DNA of 64,000 nt from JBMHDN01 sp049889355 (GTDB lineage: Bacteria; Pseudomonadota; Alphaproteobacteria; Puniceispirillales; Puniceispirillaceae), in assembly GCA_049889355.1 (NCBI GenBank), contig JBMHDN010000013.1, positions 1 through 64,000 of the forward strand, in the 5' to 3' direction. The notes below the pieces were generated by a model. The model was not told where the DNA came from, ran no database searches, and saw only the letters and a program-made list of their open reading frames with translations. Positions 53,094-61,248 of the stretch are shown here, piece after piece (the stretch's first letter is position 1; each line of letters starts with the position of its first letter). Position numbers and translations under genes: made by a program.

Positions 53094-53125
53094 TTGTTAT
53101 AACAATACATGTAATATTATAACAT
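53094..53125. promoter_or_regulatory. Zur-box-like dyads in the znuC-znuA divergent promoter
   Basis: TTGTTATAACAA (53094-53105) is a perfect 12-base palindrome. ATGTAATATTATAACAT (53109-53125) is an imperfect dyad that follows the well-known Zur consensus of TGTTATA-N-TATAACA form in most positions. The two lie side by side in the 139-base divergent spacer, so zinc-loaded Zur could repress both znuCB-zur and znuA. Symmetry is seen directly; binding is inferred from family knowledge. Confidence 0.7.
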
Positions 53126-53170
53126 ATATTATCTTTTTTTTATCCCCATCTTCTTTATCGGAGCGAAAAG

Positions 53171-54289
53171 ATGCGTTTCATCAAAGCCGCGATTTTGGCA
53201 ACCAGCATGCTGTCAGCCAGTACCACATTGGCACATGCAGATGTAAAGGTTGTTGCCTCAATTAAACCTGTTCATTCTCTTGTTTCTGCGGTGATGCAGG
53301 GTGTTGGTACGCCAGATCTGCTGGTCGATGGTGCTGGCTCGCCGCATAATTATGCGCTCAAACCATCACAAGCCAGACAGCTCCAAGAAGCGGATATTAT
53401 ATTCTGGGTCGGTCGTGATCTCGAAGCCTTCCTTGAAAATTCAATTGAAAACATTGCCTTAGATGCTATGTCTGTGCCGCTTATGAACGCCCATGATTTG
53501 ATCAAGCTGCGCTTTAGAGAAGGCGGCGCTTTTGATGCGCATGGTCATGATGACCATGATGACCATGATGAACACCATGATGACCACCATGATGAACACC
53601 ATGATGAGCAAAAGCATGATGATCACGCTGATCATGATGATCATGGCCATAAGGATGAGCATGATGATCATGGCCATGCGGATGAGCATGAACATGACGA
53701 CCATGACACGCATGATCACGACACGCATGATCACGACGCGCATGATCACGACGCGCATGAACATGGTGTGTTTGATTCGCATATTTGGCTGGATCCGCAA
53801 AATGCCAAAGCATTGGTCCATGAAATTGCAGAACATCTCGCTGAAATCGACCCTGCACATGGCGCGCTTTATGAAGCAAATGCACAAGCGATGATGGACA
53901 GGTTGGATGCGCTCACCGCTGAAATAGCGGCAGACCTCGCCCCGATTAAAGGCAGAGGCTATGTCGTATTCCATGATGCCTATCAGTATTTTGAAAAGCG
54001 CTTTGGCCTGTCAGCTATCGGCTCTATCACCGTGTCACCAGAAGTCATGCCAGGTGCTGACCGGATCAGAGAATTACAGCAAAAGGTTAGAAAGCTGGAT
54101 GCAACTTGTGTCTTCTCAGAACCTCAATTTCAGCCAAAGCTGGTCTTAACGGTAACTGAAAATACCAATGCTGGTTCTGCTGTGCTCGACCCGCTGGGGG
54201 CCACCATCAAAGATGGAGCTGAGCTGTATTTCACCCTGATGCGCAATATGGCGGCATCTCTTAAAACGTGCCTTCAAAAAAACAGCTGA
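53171..54289 (+). CDS. znuA: Zinc-binding periplasmic protein ZnuA with long His-rich loop
   Basis: Receptor of the zinc importer, 372 residues. The signal peptide ends near residue 22 (LAHA/DVKVVASIKPVHSLVSA). Candidate zinc ligands are H59 (GSPHNYAL), H204 (DSHIWLDP), H268 (VVFHDAYQYF) and D340 (AVLDPLGA). Between the first and second lies an exceptional loop, residues about 124-198, made almost only of His, Asp and Glu, with a terminal block of four five-residue repeats (HDHDT/HDHDA). Such loops are thought to capture zinc for transfer. A cysteine pair (TCVFS, TCLQK) may form a disulfide. Confidence 0.93.
   Translation: MRFIKAAILATSMLSASTTLAHADVKVVASIKPVHSLVSAVMQGVGTPDLLVDGAGSPHNYALKPSQARQLQEADIIFWVGRDLEAFLENSIENIALDAMSVPLMNAHDLIKLRFREGGAFDAHGHDDHDDHDEHHDDHHDEHHDEQKHDDHADHDDHGHKDEHDDHGHADEHEHDDHDTHDHDTHDHDAHDHDAHEHGVFDSHIWLDPQNAKALVHEIAEHLAEIDPAHGALYEANAQAMMDRLDALTAEIAADLAPIKGRGYVVFHDAYQYFEKRFGLSAIGSITVSPEVMPGADRIRELQQKVRKLDATCVFSEPQFQPKLVLTVTENTNAGSAVLDPLGATIKDGAELYFTLMRNMAASLKTCLQKNS
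53702..53764. repeat. 15-bp in-frame tandem repeats in the znuA His-rich loop
   Basis: The codons for Asp-Thr-or-Ala-His-Asp-His repeat four times with near-identical DNA (GATCACGACACGCAT, then GATCACGACGCGCAT). The wider loop 53530-53700 is built of shorter CATGATGAC-type units. The period keeps the reading frame, so copy number can change without breaking the gene. Confidence 0.8.
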
Positions 54290-54651
54290 GTTAAAAACAG
54301 ACCAACACAACATCAAAAATCGTAAAAAGCAATCTGCTCATATAAGGGTTCTTTTGCGCGATGCAGGCAGGCTTGAAGATCAGAGCCTGCCTGATTCTTT
54401 TGGCCTGCCAGGTGGCTTGCATAAACATCGGCAGAACCGGCCCCGTTTTACATCATTTGCGAAAAAAGCCAGTGATCGCCCCCTTGTCAGTGCGGGTAAT
54501 GACCTTCTGAGCCTCCAAAAACCGCTGATTTCAGGAATTTTTGTCGTTTTTTCATATTAGTAGAAGATAATTCAGAAAATTTTGTCTATACTGTCTGCCT
54601 TGCAATGAGATTGGCCTCATTGAGATTGAAATAGTGGATGAGTGAGTTGTG
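54290..54651. other. 362-base spacer between znuA and a helicase gene
   Basis: No convincing gene is seen. A 68-codon open frame at 54354-54560 has no ribosome site and no recognisable protein pattern. The stretch holds the hairpin at 54364-54393 and, near its end, an AT-rich segment (about 54545-54595) that likely contains the helicase promoter. Confidence 0.6.
54364..54400 (+). terminator. Terminator-like hairpin downstream of znuA
   Basis: CAGGCAGGC (54364-54372) pairs perfectly with GCCTGCCTG (54385-54393) around a 12-base loop, followed by ATTCTTTT. It begins 75 bases after the znuA stop and probably ends that transcript. Confidence 0.65.
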
Positions 54652-56478
54652 ATGGATCTGCGTCGTTGGCAGCAGGAAATAATTGACGGGCTTCCAGATA
54701 TCTTAAAAGCCCATCGCCGCTTTATTGTCAAAGCACCGACAGGGGCAGGCAAAACAGTGCTGGCCAGTGAAATCATCCGCCAGTTCTACAAAGGCCAAAA
54801 GGTTATTGTGTTGTGTCACAGGCTGGTTTTATTAGAGCAGCTTGAGCGTGCGCTGGCCAAAGAACATCGGGTCTGTAAACTTAATCTGAATCATTCTGAA
54901 GCCGCCTTCTCAGATTATGATGTGTTGCTCTCCACCAGCACGCGCGCGCGCGATATTCTTGATGAAGCGATTGAACAAGCCAGCCTTGTCATCATTGATG
55001 AGGCCCACCGTGTCTCACCAAATGGGACAGGCTATAAGCGTATTCTAGATTGTTTTATGGAACGCGGACGCCCAGATGCGCACCTGCTCGGCCTGACTGC
55101 ATCACCAGAAAGACGGACTGCTGATCAGCGCGATCAGCTCTCCATGGCCTTTGATGCGATTATCGATGGCGCGGATATGAATCAGCTCTTTGATGAGGGG
55201 ATTTTGGTGCGCCCGCATTACCGCCCGCATTTCATTCATGATCTGGAATTAGGCGCCATTGATATTTCCAGCGGTGATTTTCCAGTGGCCAAACTGGCCC
55301 CTGCCATTATCAAATCCTCGATGATCAGCCATGCGTGTTCCATCTATCTTGAAGAACGTGAAAAGGCCAGCCCAAAGCCTGTTTCAGCCTGGTTCTGTCC
55401 GGATGTGACAGTGGCTGAGACAACTGTTGAAGCGATTGAGGAGCTGGGGATTTCGGTCACGCTGATCACCGCCAGCACGCCGATTAAAGAGCGGATGCAG
55501 ATGCTGGCTGATCACGCTGAAGGCCGCGTTGAGGCGGTGGTTTCTGTTGGTGTTCTAGCAGAAGGGTGGGACAACCCGCATTGTAATATCATTGTGCATA
55601 TGCGCCCAACTCTCTCCAAGGTCTTATGGGGCCAGTCAGTGGGGCGGGGCCTGCGCTCTGCGCCAGATAAATCATCTTGTGTGGTCATCGATGTCTCCTC
55701 AAACTGGTCTACTTTTGGGCCAGTGGAACAACTCCAATGGTCTCTCTGGTCTCACCGTGGCTCTTATTTGAAATTCAAAAACCGGTTTGAATGGATTGCC
55801 CAGCAACCGGTGGATGAACAATCCAGCTATTTTCTGTGCGATAACAAGCTGGGTTCTGGCCTACGCTGTTCTCATATCTATCTGAAAGATAAATTTGCAG
55901 ATACAGGCTGTCCGGTCTGTGGCTCTTATTCAGCGATTGATATCCATAAAGAACAGAAAATGGACAGCTCGATTAATGATATTGGTCTGCACCGGCTGTT
56001 CTTTGAGCGGATCCCGCAAGTCTATGGTGAGATGAACCATTCTATCTGGCGTACGCTCGGTCAGACCGCCTGGACAGGGGCTGAAAAATCAGAATTGATT
56101 TTCCTTGCTTTCTGTAAGGCTTTTGAGTTGGTGAGCGGAGATGTCTCACGCTCTGATTCCGAGTTCTGGCATTATACGCTGGAAGGTGAAGCAGAGCTGC
56201 GTCATTTCCTGGTTTCAAACAAGGTTCAAATCGTCAAACAAGATGATTTCCAGCATGAAATTCTGGTAGATGGGCTGATGCATGGTCGGCGGGTGCGTGC
56301 CCTTCAGGCCAATCACGGCATTCTCTTATGTGGTGAGCAGTTTGAAACAGGCTCAGAAGAAGTGCTCGAGCGCAAATATCAGCGGGCGTTGCAGATCATT
56401 GAGCGGATCTCGATCATGGGTTGCTCGAAACAAGATAATCTGCCTTACTTCAAAGCCGGTGACGTGCTTGCCAATTAA
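54652..56478 (+). CDS. SF2 DEAH-box helicase
   Basis: A 608-residue helicase. Q-like WQQEIIDGLPDIL precedes Walker A APTGAGKT (residues 28-35). DEAH lies in LVIIDEAHRVSPNG, motif III-like LTASPERR follows, and the second RecA domain ends with QSVGRGLRSAPDKS (motif VI). This is the type III restriction/RAD25-like DEAD group. A C-terminal part has a possible zinc knuckle (CSHIYLKDKFADTGCPVCGSYS) and no recognised domain after it. No methylase or nuclease gene is adjacent, so a stand-alone nucleic-acid repair or RNA role is likelier than restriction. ATG at 54652 is chosen over the GTG just before it. Confidence 0.83.
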   Translation: MDLRRWQQEIIDGLPDILKAHRRFIVKAPTGAGKTVLASEIIRQFYKGQKVIVLCHRLVLLEQLERALAKEHRVCKLNLNHSEAAFSDYDVLLSTSTRARDILDEAIEQASLVIIDEAHRVSPNGTGYKRILDCFMERGRPDAHLLGLTASPERRTADQRDQLSMAFDAIIDGADMNQLFDEGILVRPHYRPHFIHDLELGAIDISSGDFPVAKLAPAIIKSSMISHACSIYLEEREKASPKPVSAWFCPDVTVAETTVEAIEELGISVTLITASTPIKERMQMLADHAEGRVEAVVSVGVLAEGWDNPHCNIIVHMRPTLSKVLWGQSVGRGLRSAPDKSSCVVIDVSSNWSTFGPVEQLQWSLWSHRGSYLKFKNRFEWIAQQPVDEQSSYFLCDNKLGSGLRCSHIYLKDKFADTGCPVCGSYSAIDIHKEQKMDSSINDIGLHRLFFERIPQVYGEMNHSIWRTLGQTAWTGAEKSELIFLAFCKAFELVSGDVSRSDSEFWHYTLEGEAELRHFLVSNKVQIVKQDDFQHEILVDGLMHGRRVRALQANHGILLCGEQFETGSEEVLERKYQRALQIIERISIMGCSKQDNLPYFKAGDVLAN

Positions 56479-56523
56479 GGGTTATCCCCTCACAGACAGA
56501 TATTTTTCAAAGGGAAAAGGACC

Positions 56524-57189
56524 ATGTCTGACATTATCATTGCCCCTTCTATTCTTGCCTCTGATTTCAGCCAGCTTGGCGCAGAAATCGCGGCTATTGA
56601 CGCCGCAGGTGCTGACTGGATTCATCTGGATGTGATGGATGGGCATTTTGTTCCTAACCTCACTTTTGGACCGCCGATTATTCAGGCGGTGCGCGGGTCG
56701 AGCAAGAAGTTTTTTGATGCGCATCTGATGGTCGAGCGGCCAGATGATTTGCTAGCTGCTTATGCCAAAGCAGGCTGTGATGGTATCACCGTGCATCTTG
56801 AAGCGGCCACCCATCTGGACCGCAGCCTGAGCGCTATTCGTGAATTGGGATGCCGTGCAGGTGTTGCGCTGAACCCGCATAGTTCGATTGAGGCACTGGC
56901 CCATGTGATTGACAGGCTAGATTTGATCTTGGTGATGACTGTCAATCCTGGCTTTGGCGGACAATCCTTTATCTCCGCCATGTTGGATAAGATTAAAGCT
57001 GTGCGCGCCTTAATTGGCACGCGTCCTATCCAGCTGCAGGTTGATGGCGGGGTTACAGCCGATAATGCAGGTCTGGTTGCCGCGGCAGGTGCCAATAATC
57101 TGGTCGCAGGTTCTGCTGTTTTTAAAGGTGGTTCGTCAGCCTATCAGGCCAATATCAGTGCGATCCGCAGCGCTGCTGAACAGGCATAA
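56524..57189 (+). CDS. rpe: Ribulose-phosphate 3-epimerase
   Basis: A 221-residue TIM-barrel enzyme interconverting ribulose 5-phosphate and xylulose 5-phosphate in the pentose phosphate pathway. It opens IIAPSILASDFSQLGAEIAAIDAAGADWIHLDVMDGHFVPNLTFGPP with the metal-binding aspartate and histidine, and has FDAHLMVERP, VMTVNPGFGGQSFI and QVDGGVTADNA near the end. GGGAAAAGG precedes the ATG. It lies between the helicase and threonine synthase genes on the same strand. Confidence 0.95.
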   Translation: MSDIIIAPSILASDFSQLGAEIAAIDAAGADWIHLDVMDGHFVPNLTFGPPIIQAVRGSSKKFFDAHLMVERPDDLLAAYAKAGCDGITVHLEAATHLDRSLSAIRELGCRAGVALNPHSSIEALAHVIDRLDLILVMTVNPGFGGQSFISAMLDKIKAVRALIGTRPIQLQVDGGVTADNAGLVAAAGANNLVAGSAVFKGGSSAYQANISAIRSAAEQA

Positions 57190-57202
57190 AGGATAAGAGA
57201 CC

Positions 57203-58423
57203 ATGGCTGATTTTGTCTCGCATCTTGAATGTAGCCTCACCGGTGAGATTTATGAAAAGAACAAAGTGCATGGGCTATCTCGTGCCGGTCGGCCTTTATT
57301 GGTGCGCTATGATTTAGATAAGCTGAAAAACAGCATCAGCAAGACAGATATTACAAAGAGCGAGGCGGCTGGCTTTTGGCGTTATGCCCCTTTTCTGCCA
57401 GTATCTGACGCGGCCAGCCGGATTTCACTGGGCGAGGTGATGACACCGCTGATGCCGCTGAAATCAGCTGAAAAATTAGGTGGTCAGTCAGGTAAGGTTT
57501 TGGTGAAAGATGAGGGACGTCTGCCAACCGGGTCTTTTAAAGCCAGAGGGCTGGCACTGGCGGTCTCGATGGCCCATCAGTTTGGCCTTGACCATCTGGC
57601 CATTCCAACAAATGGCAATGCCGGTGCAGCTATGGCAGCCTATGCCCGTCAGGCTGGGATGAAGGCCACGGTGCTCTGTCCGTCCGATACGCCAGATATC
57701 AATATTCGTGAAATTCAGCTTCAAGGCGCAGATACTTATCTGGTGAACGGGCTGATCAATGATTGTGGCAAGATTGTCGGCGAAGGCAAAGAAGCCACCG
57801 GTTGGTTTGATGTCTCAACGTTAAAAGAGCCTTATCGTATTGAAGGCAAAAAAACCATGGGGCTAGAGCTGGCTGAGCAATTAGGCTGGCGCCTGCCAGA
57901 TGCAATTTTCTATCCCACCGGCGGCGGGACAGGCCTAATCGGCATGTGGAAAGCTTTTGCTGAATTGGCAGAAATAGGCTGGATTACAGGCAAAATGCCA
58001 AAAATGTTTGCGATTCAAGCTGAGGGTTGTGCCCCGATAGTGCGCGCCTATGATGCAGGCGAAGAGCATGCGCCGCTCTGGCAAGATGCGCACACGGTGG
58101 CGGCCGGTATTCGGGTGCCTGTTGCGGTCGGTGATTTCTTGATCCTGCGGGCGGTGCGCGAATCTGGTGGTGCCGCGCTTAGCGTATCAGATGCTGAATT
58201 GATGCAATGGCGTGATGATATTGCCGCAGATGAAGGGGTCTTGCTCTGCCCAGAAGGCGCCGCCACCGCAGCTGGCTATCAAAAAGCACTGGCACAAGGG
58301 CTGGTTCAGCCTTCTGATAAGGTGGTGTTGTTTAATTGCGCAACAGGCCTGAAATATCCGATGCCAGCGGTTGCCGGGCAGTTAGACAAAAACCAGCCTA
58401 TCGAGTACAGCCAGTTTACCTGA
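57203..58423 (+). CDS. thrC: Threonine synthase
   Basis: A PLP enzyme of 406 residues converting O-phosphohomoserine to threonine. The N-terminus (LECSLTGEIYEKNKVHGLSRAGRPLLVRYDL) is the zinc-ribbon-like start of the shorter threonine synthases, with most cysteines lost. The Schiff-base lysine is in LPTGSFKARGLALAVSMA, the phosphate loop PTGGGTGL follows, and IPTNGNAGAAMAAYAR marks the substrate loop. A related PLP lyase cannot be fully excluded. It is 13 bases after rpe and convergent with trhO. Confidence 0.83.
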   Translation: MADFVSHLECSLTGEIYEKNKVHGLSRAGRPLLVRYDLDKLKNSISKTDITKSEAAGFWRYAPFLPVSDAASRISLGEVMTPLMPLKSAEKLGGQSGKVLVKDEGRLPTGSFKARGLALAVSMAHQFGLDHLAIPTNGNAGAAMAAYARQAGMKATVLCPSDTPDINIREIQLQGADTYLVNGLINDCGKIVGEGKEATGWFDVSTLKEPYRIEGKKTMGLELAEQLGWRLPDAIFYPTGGGTGLIGMWKAFAELAEIGWITGKMPKMFAIQAEGCAPIVRAYDAGEEHAPLWQDAHTVAAGIRVPVAVGDFLILRAVRESGGAALSVSDAELMQWRDDIAADEGVLLCPEGAATAAGYQKALAQGLVQPSDKVVLFNCATGLKYPMPAVAGQLDKNQPIEYSQFT

Positions 58424-58429
58424 TAGCGA

Positions 58430-59434
58430 TCAGCTGTCCTTTTTGCCTTCTTGCATCTGATTTTGATGATGGCTGCGTTTGGCCCCGATGTGATCTTCGC
58501 CGCGCTTTTGGGCCAGCTGAACTTGTTTTTGGCGTTCTGAAAAACGGGCACGCTGCTCAGGGCTGGTCTCGTTGATGCAATGCGGACAGCTGATGCCTTT
58601 GTGATAGGCATTGCTTTTTAAATCAGCTTCAGAGAGCGGCATGCGACAGGCATGACACATCTCATACTGGCCTTTTTCAAGCTGGTGATTAACCGCCACT
58701 CGGTTATCAAAGACAAAGCACTCGCCTTCAAACAGCGAATCAGCTTCTTCTACCTCTTCAAAATATTTCAAAATACCGCCTTTGAGGTGATAGACATCCT
58801 CAAAGCCGATTTGCTTCATCAGGGCTGTTGATTTTTCGCAACGGATACCGCCTGTGCAATACATCGCCACTTTTTTTGGCCGCTCTGAGTCTGGTTTTTC
58901 GGCCAGTTCTTGTTTCAGATTCTCAGCCCAGGCTGGAAAATCGCGAAAGCTGACGGTAAAGGGATTGACCGCATTTTTAAACTGGCCAATTGCGACCTCA
59001 TAATCATTGCGTGTATCGACCAACAGCACATCTGGCGCACTGATCAGCGCATTCCAATCTTCAGGCTTTACATAAGTGCCGGTCATTTTCGCCGGCTCTA
59101 CTTCAGGCCGGCCCATTGAGACGATTTCTTTTTTCAGCCGGACTTTCATCCGGTGAAATGGCGCTGTTTGATGGATGGCGTATTTCACCTCGATATCATC
59201 GAATTCTGGTGTATCATCCAGCCATTCCAAGAGCGCGCGCACCCCTGCATAGCGTCCTGAAATTGTCCCGTTCAACCCTTCATGGGCAATCAGCAAGGTC
59301 CCGCAAAGCCCGGCTTTCTGACAGATATCTTTTAAAGCCGCCTGCCAGTCTTCCAGCTGGTCAAGCGTCACAAATTTATATAATGCGGCAACGATGTGGT
59401 CATCGCTCTGCGGAAGATTGTCCAATGCGTCCAT
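58430..59434 (-). CDS. trhO: tRNA uridine(34) hydroxylase TrhO (rhodanese family)
   Basis: A 334-residue rhodanese-domain protein that makes 5-hydroxyuridine at the tRNA wobble position. The N-terminal acylphosphatase-like part reads ALYKFVTLDQLEDWQAALKDIC and GTLLIAHEGLNGTISG. The rhodanese active site is MYCTGGIRCEKSTALM with the catalytic cysteine, followed by VYHLKGGILKYFEEV. The C-terminus has the usual cysteine pairs (CHACRMPL, CPHC). The start at 59434 (MDALDNLPQ) gives the family length; the longer frame adds 58 unrelated residues. Confidence 0.9.
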   Translation of the reverse strand: MDALDNLPQSDDHIVAALYKFVTLDQLEDWQAALKDICQKAGLCGTLLIAHEGLNGTISGRYAGVRALLEWLDDTPEFDDIEVKYAIHQTAPFHRMKVRLKKEIVSMGRPEVEPAKMTGTYVKPEDWNALISAPDVLLVDTRNDYEVAIGQFKNAVNPFTVSFRDFPAWAENLKQELAEKPDSERPKKVAMYCTGGIRCEKSTALMKQIGFEDVYHLKGGILKYFEEVEEADSLFEGECFVFDNRVAVNHQLEKGQYEMCHACRMPLSEADLKSNAYHKGISCPHCINETSPEQRARFSERQKQVQLAQKRGEDHIGAKRSHHQNQMQEGKKDS

Positions 59435-59581
59435 TTTGCCAGTCCGTCTTATGGCTTTATATCCTGAGCCTGCTCTATCACCGCATCTCGTGCTATGAGA
59501 GATGATAAAGCTTGATTTGGCGCCTGATCTAGCACAGATTTCACACATCAAACAAGCAAGAGAGATGATTGGACAGCCTGA

Positions 59582-60337
59582 ATGCTTCTTGAAATGCGTG
59601 ATATCCACAAAAGCTATGATGAGCTGCAGGTTTTGCGCGGCGTCTCTCTGGCCGCTAAAAAAGGCGATATCATCTCGCTTATTGGCTCGTCCGGCTCAGG
59701 CAAATCAACCTTGCTGCGTTGTGCCAATCTGCTTGAGCTCAGCCAGTCTGGCGATATCATTTTTGAAGGTGAGCCAGTGCGCTGGTCTGCCACGTCACAA
59801 GATCGCAAGCCAGCAGATAAAGACCAGATTATGAAAATGCGCACCCAGCTTTCTATGGTGTTTCAGCAATTTAATCTCTGGTCACATATGACCATTTTGC
59901 AGAATGTAATCGAAGCCCCTTGTACTGTGTTGGGCCGCGATAAGGCTGAGATGACAGACCAAGCGATGGCTTTGCTGGATAAGGTCGGGATTGCAGATAA
60001 AGCAAATGTCTATCCAGCGCAAATGTCAGGTGGTCAGCAGCAACGCGCGGCGATTGCCCGTGCATTGGCTATGGAACCAAAGGCTTTATTGCTGGATGAG
60101 CCCACTTCTGCGCTGGATCCAGAACTGGAACAAGAGGTGGTCAAAGTGATCCGCCAGCTGGCAGATGAGGGCAGAACCATGCTGTTGGTAACCCATGATA
60201 TGAAGCTGGCCCGTGATGTATCCAGCCATGTGGTGTTTTTGCATGAAGGGCGTATCGAAGAAGAAGGCGTGCCGACAAGAATCTTTGCCAATCCCGCCTC
60301 AGATAGGTTAAAACAATTCCTCAGTGCCTCTTTATAG
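59582..60337 (+). CDS. Polar amino acid ABC transporter ATP-binding protein (HisP/GlnQ type)
   Basis: ATPase of 251 residues. Walker A IGSSGSGKST, the HisP-type insertion KMRTQLSMVFQQFNLWSHMTILQNVIEAP, signature MSGGQQQRAAIARALAMEP, Walker B ALLLDEPTSALDPELEQEV and LLVTHDMKLARDVSSHVVFLHEGRIEEEG are complete. It is the first gene of a four-gene amino-acid importer. ATG at 59582 is used; a second ATG five codons in is possible. Confidence 0.93.
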   Translation: MLLEMRDIHKSYDELQVLRGVSLAAKKGDIISLIGSSGSGKSTLLRCANLLELSQSGDIIFEGEPVRWSATSQDRKPADKDQIMKMRTQLSMVFQQFNLWSHMTILQNVIEAPCTVLGRDKAEMTDQAMALLDKVGIADKANVYPAQMSGGQQQRAAIARALAMEPKALLLDEPTSALDPELEQEVVKVIRQLADEGRTMLLVTHDMKLARDVSSHVVFLHEGRIEEEGVPTRIFANPASDRLKQFLSASL

Positions 60338-60378
60338 GCAATAATTTTTTGGGACCACCGGTTCTTTCTAGGGAGACA

Positions 60379-61104
60379 ATGATGAAAAAACTGATTATGG
60401 CGGCAGTGCTGGCCGCAATGGCCTCTGGCCCTGCCTTGGCACAAACCATCCGCATGGGTACCGAAGGTGCTTACCCTCCATATAACTTCCTGAATGATAA
60501 TAATGAAGTTGATGGTTTTGAGCGCGAGGTTGGTGATGAGCTGTGTAAGCGTGCCAATCTGGATTGTGTCTGGGTAACCAACGAGTGGGATTCAATCATC
60601 CCGAATCTGGTATCAGGCAATTATGACACCATCATCGCGGGCATGTCTATCACAGCTGAACGTGATGAAGTGATTGATTTCACCCAAGATTACTATCCGC
60701 CAAGCCCATCATATTATGTCGGTATGGCAGGCAGCTCATTTGATGCCAGCAAGGCCGTGATTGCAGCCCAGACAGGCACCATTCAGGCAGGCCATGTGGC
60801 CGCTTCAGGTGCGACATTGGTTGAGTTTGCGACACCAGATGAGACCATTGCTGCAGTGCGTAATGGCGAAGCAGATGCTGTACTGGCTGATTCAGACTTC
60901 CTGATGCCAATCGTTGATGAATCAAATGGCGAGATGGCTGTGCTGGATCAAGTCGCCCTTGGCGGCGGTATCGGCATGGGTGTGCGCGAATCAGATGGTG
61001 ATCTCAAAGCCAAGATGGATGCCGCTATCAGCTCAATGAAAGCAGATGGCAGCCTGAATATGATGATCAAAAAGTGGTTCGGCGACGACGCCCAGACCTA
61101 CTAA
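60379..61104 (+). CDS. Polar amino acid ABC transporter periplasmic binding protein
   Basis: Receptor of 241 residues. AGGGAG places the ATG at 60379. Signal peptide MMKKLIMAAVLAAMASGPALA precedes QTIRMGTEGAYPPYNFLNDNNEVDGFEREVGDELCKR, the standard start of the lysine-arginine-ornithine/histidine receptor family. NLVSGNYDTIIAGMSITAERDEVIDFTQDYYP is the ligand-domain signature. The exact amino acid cannot be fixed from sequence. A hairpin follows the gene as in the sugar system at 10093. Confidence 0.9.
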   Translation: MMKKLIMAAVLAAMASGPALAQTIRMGTEGAYPPYNFLNDNNEVDGFEREVGDELCKRANLDCVWVTNEWDSIIPNLVSGNYDTIIAGMSITAERDEVIDFTQDYYPPSPSYYVGMAGSSFDASKAVIAAQTGTIQAGHVAASGATLVEFATPDETIAAVRNGEADAVLADSDFLMPIVDESNGEMAVLDQVALGGGIGMGVRESDGDLKAKMDAAISSMKADGSLNMMIKKWFGDDAQTY

Positions 61105-61106
61105 TT

Positions 61107-61141
61107 TCAGGCTTGTCAGATCAGGCTTGTTAGATCAGGCT
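61107..61141. repeat. 14-bp tandem units after the amino-acid-binding protein gene
   Basis: TCAGGCTTGTCAGA (61107-61120), TCAGGCTTGTTAGA (61121-61134) and a partial third copy TCAGGCT follow the stop codon at 61102-61104. The partial third copy forms the left arm of the hairpin that follows. Confidence 0.8.
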
Positions 61142-61162
61142 CAACACACTGTTTTGAGCCTG
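61136..61162 (+). terminator. Hairpin between receptor and permease genes (attenuator)
   Basis: CAGGCTCAA (61136-61144) and TTGAGCCTG (61154-61162) are a perfect 9-base inverted repeat around a 9-base loop. No strong T-run follows, so it may act as an mRNA 3'-end stabiliser giving more receptor than permease. Confidence 0.6.
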
Positions 61163-61248
61163 TCTGCATGTGATATGAAGGGGGCGTGGCTTGGTTCAGG
61201 CGCGCCCTCTTCTTTGTAATAAGACCTTTTTTTAAGGGCGGTGATGAT

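Noticed and set aside
53459..53974. Antisense and alternate-frame open frames across the znuA His-rich loop
   Set aside because: They are low-complexity mirror frames of the CAT/GAT repeat codons and lack ribosome sites.
54354..54560. Small open frame of 68 codons between znuA and the helicase
   Set aside because: It overlaps a terminator hairpin, lacks a ribosome site and resembles no known protein.
54652..56478. Restriction-modification or defence system helicase
   Set aside because: No methylase, nuclease or other defence gene flanks it; neighbours are rpe and thrC.
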